Position numbers and translations under genes: made by a program. A stretch of 64,000 nt of DNA from Podospora bellae-mahoneyi (lineage: Eukaryota; Ascomycota; Sordariomycetes; Sordariales; Podosporaceae). Shown here one piece after another: positions 12,158-22,400 of the stretch. The stretch is from contig NC_085884.1 of NCBI RefSeq assembly GCF_035222275.1, forward strand, positions 3,844,001-3,908,000, read 5' to 3'. The notes beneath the pieces were generated by a model. That model made no database searches. It was not told the origin of the DNA and was given only the letters and a program-made list of their open reading frames with translations. Within the stretch, counting starts at the first letter, position 1. Every line of letters starts with the position of its first letter.

Positions 12158-14417
12158 GATGCAGTTCCCAATGTGTGTCGAGTGCTGTTTGAGTTGCGAG
12201 GTATAGATGGAGGTTGCTGAGGATGATAGGGGAAGTGGGGATAGTTTCAGATGGGACAAAAGAGAGATCAGAATCTCGGGGCGGGACCCTGACGTTGTTA
12301 TATCTTCAGACTGTCTAACTACTGTGAAAGAAAAAAAGTACCGGCTGCCGCAGGGGGCCTTTTTACAGTAGAGGAAAGTAGCCGAGCGTAGGTAGGTAAG
12401 CTGGGCGCTGTGCCTTCAACACGGTCAGCTCAGCGGACCGGAGATAAATGTACCACTGGAGATAGGAATTGGACCGCACCCCGACCCATGATTGCGGTGG
12501 CTTGCTACCAAGACATCTTGGGGGCCTTCAAACGAGACGGGCATCGCGAGAAAGTGCTCACGCCTGCCGGCTTGCAGGTCCCCGAGACAAGACGCCCGGG
12601 ACTTGAGCGACTTGGAGCTATGGCAAGGTCCAGGTGTCACGGAACGTGGGGCAGGTATCCGTAAGGTCGGGCTCCAAGGATCAAAGAAACGGTGCTCTTT
12701 GATGTGTGGGCTGGAGAGTTGTCAAAGAAGCGGACAGTTTCTGTGGGGAGGCTTCCGGAGCGAATTGGTAAGCGACCAAACGGGGGAATTTTGGACCGAT
12801 TGTGATGTGTTAGTAAGGGCGTCTCGAGAAAATGGAACTGATTGATAACAGTGACGTTCCACAGAGCGTGACTGAAACCGACATGCTGTCGCCAACGGAA
12901 GTCGTGCCAAGAGCCTCCTTCTGCAATGCTGCCCCAGCTGCATCCCCAAAAATCCCCTAAATCCCAGCACTTCGGTCTCGGTGATGGCTAAGATGCCGCT
13001 AGGGACAGATCCGCGCGGCTGGAAAACTTTGGTTTGCGCCTCTCTCCTCCCTTTGCTTGCTCTCGGCCATCATCCATCGCATCTCAGCAGACCAAGATGT
13101 TGCATTGGGTCGAAATTCCAGAATCCTTCTTCTCTGATGGAACTCTGACGAAGATTCCTCGGAAACATTTCTGTCAGAGGTGATGGCCACGCCAAGATGT
13201 TGGACGAAAATGCTCTTCTTTTCCTGCGCTGCACCGCGCCTCAGAATCTGGCGGTTCAGGCCGAGATCCCCCCCAAAACACGATTCCCATTCGCTTGATG
13301 ACTCATTCCCATGATCGGCTGCCCCGTCTTTCAAAGAAGAACAAACCAACAACACCCCAAATTTGCATAAAAAGGCAGCCCTGCTGACTTTGATAGGCCA
13401 GATTGCGGATTGCTCGGACAGCGGACCCGAAAACACACCGATCCAAGCGGCCAGCCAACCAATTCTCATCAACTCTTCTTTGTTGTTTGTGATCTGAACT
13501 ATTGGGCGCCGAGCATGGCACATGTGGCACAGACCAAACCCTCAGGGGAATTTGATCTCGAGGGATGTGACCAAAATCAGGTCCAAGGCCCAAGTTCCAG
13601 TGGCTCGCTAGAGTTGACTCCAGGGTCCAACACGCTGTAAACACAGACATCTCACAACATCATCGCAGTGTCACCACTCCACAAGTTTACTCGTTTCTTT
13701 GGCTCCGCAAAAGCCCGGGTCGAGTTGCGTTGCAGCAGCACACAACCTTTCACAAAGTCACGTCACTCTAGACTCCGACCACCCCCCACAATCCAATCTC
13801 TATTTTTACTTGTGCTATGCCCTCCCTGCACTGATCAACAGTCAACCCGGGTGATCCACCAGCCCGATCAAAAAAAAAACATTTCTCCTCCGGCAAATTA
13901 AAACCCCCGGATACCAACGTCGGAATGCAGCCGGTCACAGCTCCACTTTGCCTCCGCATATCCCCGGACTCCATCCTCCGGGGCCGTGAGTGGACCCCGG
14001 CACCGAGATTCGCCTGAAGAGGCCTCGACAGAGTTGAAATAATCTATTCGACCCCGCAAGATAAATTGCCAGATCTGAGACAACAGAAACAAAATCTCAG
14101 CACGTAACACACGTGGGTCGTCGAGCCCCATCTCGCCTCGACCGGTTGCACCATCGCACCGTTGCCCAGAGCAGATACACGATCTACCGGTAACTTGCAG
14201 ATGTTTCATCAGATTTAGGGGTAGGTATATCGGCCTGTACTCGACATACGGTAATCAGATGGGTTTTTCACAGTGATGTATCTGGCGCCAAGAAGATCAG
14301 AGGTTCAGACCTGGGGATTGTTGAAACCGTGAGGTTCTTTGGAGCCTGCGGGATAACTCACAAGATACATCCAGTATCACGGGCTGGAAGTCCACTCTGC
14401 AATCCGCCATGTCGATG
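12158..14417. other. Long intergenic region, no supported gene
   Basis: About 2.3 kb upstream of the MFS gene. Frames up to 174 codons exist (for example 13523-12999, minus) but show no family motif or intron signals. Long C- and A-rich runs near 13750-13900 fit regulatory DNA. I see no repeats or RNA genes. Confidence 0.45.
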
Positions 14418-15680
14418 TTAGGCATTCGGTAAATATATGTTTTCACTTCGTACCTTACCTGAAAGTGCTTGGCAGGTATACGAGCTTTGAGCCCCCTTTC
14501 TAGGCATCTGTATCGCCATCACCGAGACAGGCAGATCCAGTTCTTGAAGAGGAATTGCTCCATACATGCCAGCATTTCCACTGCCGAAGTGTTTATCTAG
14601 GAAAATGTTACAGAAGTTACCAACCGTATTCCGTGAAAGGCGAATTCGTGAGGCCATGGGCACACTCGAATAAACCCGATGTCTTGTTCATGCTCTCAAC
14701 GAGCGTCTCCAAGCGTTTCACTGCGGTAGTGATCTCGTCGATCTTACCGCTGTATTCGTCTTGCAACCTCCTCCCCTCACTCTCCATCTCTTGCAAAGCC
14801 TCTCCTATCTTTCCAAGCCTTTGCAAGATGCACTCCCCTGCCTCAACCCTCAAAAGACGTCCTTCTGCCCCTTGTGAGGCCTGTTCGGCAGCATCTTTCA
14901 ACACCAGTTCGGTGGTAGATATTAGATCCAAGACGTATTTGTTCCAAACTTGCCCCAATACCGTTTCAGTACTCTTGGAGAAGTTAGCAAACAACGAGAA
15001 CGTGTTGAACGTCTCATTACTATCAACTGTGCGCCACACAATTGTCCCGTGACAGTCAAGCCGTAGCTTGTGCACCACAGCTCCGGCTTCAGCAGCACGT
15101 CGAAGTCTTTCCTGATCTTCACTTCACTGCTGTTCCAAACTTGCCAGCGCTTCCCTCAGGTTGTTCAACGCGGTGGTAGGACTCTCCAGAAAATGCTGGA
15201 GCAGCTGACAGCATGCAATCATGCCATGTGCGCATTCTATGTCCTTGAGACCTGTCGAAGAAAAGTCCGCGCGAGGATTTTGGATATCCTCCAAATAAGG
15301 CATCTCTTCACTCACAGAACCTTTGGCTTGGCGTCTGCATTCCCTTTCGCGCATCTCGCTAGGTGTCCTGTCGTAGATGTTACAAAGTTTCGTCTCCAAT
15401 TCAAAATGAAAGACGACCGGATGTGTACTTTGTATGTCGCGATGAAGAAGAAAGTTCGTCACTGGCTCCGTGCTATGCCGGTTAGAGAGTTGGTAATTGA
15501 CTGCCGATCCGTTGAAACTCGTTTCACAAGTTACGAAAGTATCGGTTTTGTATCCATATTCTAGGATAAAAAAAAAGCCCCAAAAGCTCCTTCACACGAA
15601 ACCTCGTTACGTCCTTATGATTAATCTCCACATCCACTGTGCGGTTCTATGCTGGGATGCTGAGCAGCGCGGAGCCGTCT
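14418..15680 (-). pseudogene. Broken gene for a coiled-coil protein, unrecognised family
   Basis: One minus-strand frame reads as protein from about 15560 to 14617 (ILEYGYKTDTFVTC, then ETSFNGSAVNYQL ... ALASLEQQ, then a TGA at about 15124, then SEDQERLRRAAEAG ... LFECAHGLTNSPF). The TGA sits exactly between two parts of one continuous heptad-rich helix, so it looks like a mutated CGA or TGG codon. Upstream, TVDVEINHKDVTRFRVKELL is in a different frame, separated by a one-base change in a run of nine T. A further TAG precedes it. The 3' end (LDLPVSVMAIQMPRKGAQ ... down to a stop at 14418) needs another intron or shift near 14625. Residues around KIDEITTAVKRLETLVESM are strongly coiled-coil. 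Function unknown; at least one stop and one frameshift make it likely dead. Confidence 0.5.
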
Positions 15681-16568
15681 GCGACAAAGAGTCAGTCATG
15701 AATCGATGGACATATCAATAATGGAAACTAGAGAATGGTAAGCAGTTTCCAATAATAATGGAGCGACTTACGAATTCCACCGCTGAATTTTTCCGGGAGG
15801 TGTTGCGGCGCTGGATCTCGCACCAGTGACCGAAGGGTCGCACAGATGATTGAGGATACCGGGTCGCGTTGCAGATGTCAAGGAATCGACGAATGAGGTA
15901 GGTAGGATAAATAGAGCGTGAACGGCAAGGTTTCTTTATGCTGGTGAGGTTGCGATGCCTGACGGCAGAAATTGAAGACGATCGTGATGATCGAGACTGC
16001 AAGATGTTTTAGCTAAGTTTGTGCTCGGGTCTTGAGAAATATTCAAATTGTGGGGTTCAAATTAACAGGCAACCTGTTGCCTGAAGACTGGATAGAGAAG
16101 GAAAGATCAAATACCCTTCAGCATCGTTCCTGCCTGCAAAAAGCTCGTGGCTAGAATTTCCCCACTTTGCTCTTTCCTCAGCCTGATCAAATCACTGGAG
16201 CAACCAGGTAACTAGCTAGGTAAATAGACCGGAGACTTCAGTGTCTCAAGCGGGAGTGCACCTGATGGGAAGGTCATTTGTTTGACGCAGCATCTGCTAC
16301 CGCAACATAATCGCTTATCTTGTTAAGAATGGATTGACCTCCCCGTTCCACCGCTTTCGTGGCACATACTTATTTGAGGGTTGAGATCATAGCTACATTC
16401 CTCATAAAACTGTCCCAAGAGTAAAAGCTGCAAACCAGTCAGAGTGAATACGTCTTTTAATACGGTTTATTCTGCCAGCAAAATAGCATGAAGCATATAT
16501 AACTTCATGTCAAACTCGTATGTCTGCGGTTGAATATACATATACAAAGACAAAGAGAAACTTGTAAT
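15681..16568. other. Intergenic; possible upstream exon of coiled-coil gene
   Basis: A minus-strand GTAAGT donor at about 15771 suggests that an upstream exon or 5' UTR of the broken coiled-coil gene extends to about 15900. The rest (15900-16568) holds no supported gene. Confidence 0.35.
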
Positions 16569-18273
16569 CTATGCAGAAAAATTCCCACTAGCATATCTCT
16601 TGGTCCATTGCCGAGCTGTAGCTAAATAGCTTTGTCGATCTGTCTCATAGACCCTGGCAATCTCCTCGTTCAGCGGGAAATCAATCCGCGGTTCTTGGAG
16701 TAATTGATGCAGCGTATCGACAACTTACAGAGTTAGCCTGGGTGTCAAGTTCACGGAAGTAAGAGTTTCAGGACCTACTAATGGACAAAGTAGTGGTTGG
16801 GACCCATGGTATGCCCGTAACAGGAGGATTGATATCTCCAGCCATTGTGATGTTCGGGTGGTAAATCCGCGTTAGAAACCTGACTTCTGGTGCCCTCAAA
16901 GGGTAATCGATCGGGAAGCGCAGGCTGAAGATGAACACACCCCCAGCGTAGGGACTGTCGGGCTGGTTAGAAGTTAGTGGTTGTATTTGATCTCGAGTCA
17001 AAACCCCAGCGTTCAACTTGCCGGCCCCACGATAGTCGCATCCAAATAACCCCTCTGAATACTCGTCAGTATAAACGTATGGAACAGTGCCTCAAGAAAG
17101 GTTTGTCTTTACCCAATAACCCCTCGGGGGGATTATTTCACAAAAGGCTGGGCTGCGTTTTGGGAAAGCTTCCAGCTCTTTTACAAGCCGTGGGTCAATC
17201 GCTATATCAACTCTCGATGGCCTGGTAGGAGGGACGGGCTTTCGAAGTTCAAGTGATCTGCTTGCAAGGCTTGTGAATCTTTCAACCTCCGGCTGCGTCA
17301 GTGGCAGGTTGACGATCGAGAGCGTTGACATTTTGGACAGTGTAATACCGGATAGTATCGACCATGCCTGCGATCTCGTGGTGTTGATGGTGCTGACCCC
17401 GTCTACAATCTCCCTTTCGTTTCGACGATATACCCAGGTTCGGAACAGAACAACTTCGAAGGCTCTTGATAGCTGGAACTCGGAGTCTGTCATGTCATCG
17501 TCATCTTCGCTTTCATTGGTCGATGCCTGATCTGGAGGTGTGTTTAGTGGGAGGTCGGTGTTAATCGCACCAGTCTTGGCCAGCTCAAGATCGGCAGTAG
17601 TCGGGTCCTGTCTGTCTCCGGGAGTTTGAAGAGCACTTGATGCATCATTCATGTCGAAAACCGCCGTGCTCATCTCCTCGAGCTCTGGTGACAATTTCAT
17701 GCCAGCCAATCTGTCAGCTAAGCCCTGGTTATCATCCAGTTCCTGTTCAAGATGATCACGGAGTGCACCAGCTTTCTGGCGTGCCTCAAGGTCAGTCACA
17801 CTAATGGAGGCGGCTGTCAGCAGAGCTCTTGACCATAGAGGGCAGGTCACATGCCATTGGTATATCTGGAGCATCAGGGAGAGTGATATCTTGTGTCGCT
17901 GAAGCTGAGTCAAAACTCGCAGGGCTGCAGTTTGCTGCCATCTCCAGCTCAGAAGTTGCCATGTTGACAGCTTCTCTCGGTCACAAAGCGGTCGCACAAT
18001 AGATTCGAGTTTAGAGAAGGCTATGACTGTACGGGTGAGAATAGCGACGAGGTCGCCAAGCTGTATAAGGGCTAGTCGGCTTGGGTCGAATTGTCGCGTT
18101 CGGTCAATGAATGATTGAAGATTGCAGAAGATGAGCCGGAGATCGTACACTTCATTCAGCAGGTCGGCGATGGATCTTGGCGCATCGGTTATATCACCAA
18201 GGAGGCTCAATACTTTGGATGCGGCAGCAACTATGCCGACAATCGATGCTGTAATGCTAAGAGGGTCTGCCAT
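16569..18273 (-). CDS. HeLo-like domain fused to an E2-like fold lacking the catalytic Cys
   Basis: Four exons (18273-17113, 17054-17022, 16962-16779, 16723-16569) join in frame to 510 residues. Residues 1-~190 start [20 protein letters not shown], the pattern of HeLo-like N-terminal domains of fungal NLR and incompatibility proteins; an acidic linker and [19 protein letters not shown] follow, also known from such proteins. From ~365 the chain is a ubiquitin-conjugating fold: [47 protein letters not shown], and the C-terminal helices [19 protein letters not shown] and [14 protein letters not shown] gapless alignment of HPN to the PW turn puts Asn (GDINPPV) where E2 enzymes have the catalytic Cys (GxICLDI), so it should act as an inactive UEV-type module. 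The second intron (16963-17021) is GC-AG with an ACTAAC branch. An optional 54-bp GC-AG intron at 17801-17854 cannot be excluded. Confidence 0.75.
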
Positions 18274-19414
18274 CTTATGACAGAAAACATTGCGATATGA
18301 GATGATGGGGAAAGACGATGCGGGGTAAACACACGTGAAAGGAGCCTCAGTAAGGCAGTCAAACCTCAGAACCTGGTTGGGGCTGAGCACTTGGCCACTG
18401 GGACTGGCCCAACCAAACCTGGGCCGTCAACAAGTCACATACCTTACCTTACTTAACACATCAGAACTCCCATTTCCCCCCTCCACCTTCACACAAGCAG
18501 TCCAAACAACTCCTGCATTCCCCCTACCACCATCTCCCCCTTGTCAACCCCCCCCCAGCACCTACACACAACCGGTAGTCCACACGCCTGATCTTTGAGT
18601 ATCACGTCAACGACTCCTCAAAGAGCATTCGTCTCATACAGCATGTTCCATCAGAAGCGTGCTCCTCTTTCCTACCAACATGCCACCAGAGCCCTGTCCC
18701 TCCCTCCCCTCTCACTGCACCCAGCCACGAAAACATCCCTTTCCAGTCCCATGCCATTCTTCCACATCCACCCATAACAACGGGCATACGGTACCGCTCG
18801 CTAACGATTTCAGCAAGAAACGGGAACCCAGCAAAAGGTATTTTCCTGCCTCGCTCACCTATTACAGGGTATATTCTGTGCGTTTTCGAAATGTTCATAT
18901 CAAAGCCAGGTGAATAACAAACTGTGTTGACATATTCTCTTGCACCATCACACAACGTGAAGTTGTGCCCAAGGCAGAGGCATCACCTGCCCCCAAAAAG
19001 TGTTGAGATTTATTTTTGACCCCTTTCAATCACCCTTATCCCCACCTATTCCTCGTTTGAAAATATGGCAATATGTTAATAATTCGTTATTCAGCCCCCT
19101 CCCTTCCGCTATCACTCTACCAAAACCCAACCTCTCAGTCTAAACAACCAACCCCTAACAATACCCCAAAAACTCTCATCCCACATAGTAATACTACCCC
19201 TCCAACCCCTAATTCACTCATCTATGTGATACACAAAACACCCCATCTTCTTTTTCTTCCATTCCTTTTATTCTTCCAATACCCAACCAGGAAATAGTAA
19301 AAACAATATTCAATAATCTTTAAATCTCTTCCATCATAAACACAAAGACAAGAATATTCAATCCATATCATACAACCAACGCGCTCTTCTCTCTCATGTC
19401 TGTCAACAGAACCA
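18274..19414. other. Intergenic; upstream of HeLo-E2 gene, downstream of SWR1
   Basis: Bases 18470-18760 and 19090-19300 are rich in pyrimidines and CCC/CTC runs on the plus strand, as in fungal promoters and 3' ends. No frame here is convincing, and no RNA gene was seen. Confidence 0.45.
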
Positions 19415-22400
19415 CTACCTCTTCCTTGTATCCTTCCCCTTCTTCTTACTCTTCTTCTTATCCTTTGGCAGATCCAACGGCGTCCCTTCCAGCGCAGCCG
19501 TCATAAACTTGAGCATATAATCGTCAATAGTCTGCATCCTCTCCCCCCAAGCATTGTATTCTACCTCCTTTTCTTCCACTTCCACAACTTCGCCATCATC
19601 AGCAGACTCAGAAAACAGCCCAAGACCAGACGGCTTCGTCGTTGCTGATATCGGTGGCTCCGTCCCTTCACGTGGTGTACCATTCCTTGCACTCGACACC
19701 CCAGAAGGCTGCTGCTCCGAAAAGTCAGCCTCATCTTCCTGGATTTCCTTCTCGGCCACTCTCGCCGCAGCGACATCCTCCTTGTCTTCTGCCTGCTCGA
19801 GTACACGGCCGACGTTGCGCGGGTTGGTGCTCTCCACGCCGCCAAGGACCCTATCCATGGCGGCGTTGGCGGCAACGTCGTTTTCGTTGGCACAAATCTC
19901 TCCGCTTGTGGTAATGACGTCGCGAACAGAGATCTTGTTGAAGTAATCCGTGGTGAACTCGCCCTCTTGAATGACAACGTCGTCGAGCATTTGCTTCTGG
20001 CTGGCTTTGCGGAGGATGTTGGCTTCGATGGTGTGTTCGCTAACAAGACGGTAAATATGCACATCGCGGGTCTGACCGATACGATGAGCTCGATCTTGAC
20101 ATTGTTTGTCCATGGCCGGGTTCCAGTCTTGGTCATAGAAAATGACTGTGTCGGCACCCGTTAAATTGATACCAAGACCGCCGGAACGGGTTGAAAGAAT
20201 GAAGCAAGTGATTCGAGTGTCGTGGTTGAAGCGGTCCGTCAAAATTTGACGCTGTTCAACCTTTGTTGCACCATCAAGACGCAGATATTTGTGGCCATGA
20301 ATGTTGAGGAACTGCTCTAGAATGTCGAGAACCTTTGTCATTTGGGTAAAGATAAGTGCTCGGTGACCGCCGGCATGCAACCTGCGCAGGAGCTTGTCCA
20401 ACGCTTGGAGCTTGCCGCAGTCGTACTGGAGGAGACGCTTGTCGGGGAACTGGATGCTGAGGCGCATCCGGGCCTCGTGCCAAGGATCAACAGGCCGCTC
20501 CTTGGGCATGTAGGGAGCATACTTGACTGGTGCTGAAAGCCTCATATCTGCCTCCTGGAATGCTTGGATGCCCTTTTCCCCAAGTAGGAACCTGTTCAAA
20601 TCACCAGTGACCACTGCCGGAGTGACACATGCAAACTTGGTGATGGTCGTCTCCATCGACTCTGCTCGTTGTTGAAGAGTAGGGATTGCACTGTGCAAGA
20701 AGTGCAGATCCTCTTCAAACCAGCTCATAATCTTTTGAGGGAGCTTTGGTCGCTGCTTGTATGGTCGACGATGAGTGTCGAGCGTTAGCATCTCGACAAG
20801 ACGCTTCCCGTAAATGGGACGTTGTTGACGACGGAGGGCGTTCAGATAGACGCAATGCTGAAGCTCTTCAAACCGACCCCACCGGGCGGCGCTCTCAAGA
20901 TACACAATATTTGACTTGACAGACGCTGGATCCAGGTTATGGTAAGCGTTGTTGGCCCGAATCTTTTGCGCATCTCTCAGATCGGGAAAGATACGGAGCG
21001 CGCTAAGCTGAGCGATGCGATCGGCATGGGACGTGGACATGTCCTCGTACTGTGTTGGGATCATGTTGAGGAAGCTGAGGCTTACTGTGCTCATCAGCTT
21101 CTCGGCCAACAACTTCTTCCTGACAATACGCTCGTTGATCTCGTAATCAGCTGCAACAGAACGTTGCATGCGGAACGAAGTCATGATAGGGCGATCAACG
21201 AAGAGATCCGGATGGTTGCAGACCTTCCTCAGTTGCATCAGACAGTTAATGATAGACATGTAGTTGCCAGATGACAAGGTCTCACGGGTGTCAGCCCGGG
21301 ACAAGAAGCCATCGTAGAGTTCTCTCTGGCGTTTGGAAAGACGACAGAACTCGACATGCTCGTACTTGGCCGGCATCTGTTTCTCGACATCGGCTTTCAG
21401 ACGGCGGAGGAGGTATGGTCGAAGGACCTTGTGGAGCTTGGAGATGATAGCCCGTGCTTCATCATCCAGTTGCTCTCGTCCGCTCTCAAGGATTTGTGAT
21501 TCTGGCCTAGAGAACCAATTATGAAACTCCCTGAGATCAACGAAGCCTCCCTCGCCATTTTCGGGGGGGGCAAGAAAGTAAAGAAGTGACCAGAGCTCTG
21601 TCAGATTGTTTTGCAGAGGGGTACCCGTCAGGAGCAAACGAGCCTGCGTGTTGAAGCCAAGCAGTGTTTGCCACCGCTGAGATTTGAAGTTCTTGATGTT
21701 GTGAGCCTCGTCGAGAATCATGTAATGCCATCGCCTGCGCCGGAACACCTGTTGGTCTTGGAGCACCATTTGATATGATGTGATGCAAACGTTCCACACG
21801 TCATCATTGGTCCACCCCTGTCGTTTTCTCTTGCGCTCTTCTTGGTTACCATAGTAGGTGAGAATTTTGAAGCCAGGACACCACTTCTTGAACTCCATCT
21901 CCCAGTTGAGCATGACACTTGTTGGGACAATGACGAGATGTGGACCCCACACTTCGTGATGGCATGCCAGATGCGCCAGCAACGCGATGGTCTGGATGGT
22001 CTTGCCCAGGCCCATTTCATCGGCGAGAATTCCGTTGGTGTTGTTGGCATAAAGGGCTGCCAGCCAATCCAGCCCGTGATGTTGATACTCACGCAGCGTT
22101 CCACGAAGCAGAAAGGGTATTTCTGTCTTTGGGGCATCTTGCTGTGGAGTGAGCTCTCTGCTGTCAGATTTTGCGGCATTGAGCTGTGATGTCGATACGG
22201 GCGTTTCTGCGTCAGTTGGTTTGGTGTCGTCGGATGTCCTTGGCGATTGGCTTCTAGATACACTGTGGGCATTGGTCATTGGCTCCGTCTCGGGGCTATG
22301 CTGATGGTTGGCTGCCGTGGACTGGGCATCGAGGGCTTCGTCTACTATAGGTGCGTCTACCATCGACACATCGACATCATGCTCTGATTTGACCCTGGTG

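Noticed and set aside
12999-13523. 174-codon minus-strand frame
   Set aside because: No motif, no intron structure, irregular composition; treated as chance.
14597-14624. Possible intron at the 3' part of the coiled-coil gene
   Set aside because: It would be only 28 bp, too short for a spliceosomal intron; an ~80-bp intron or a frameshift is more likely.
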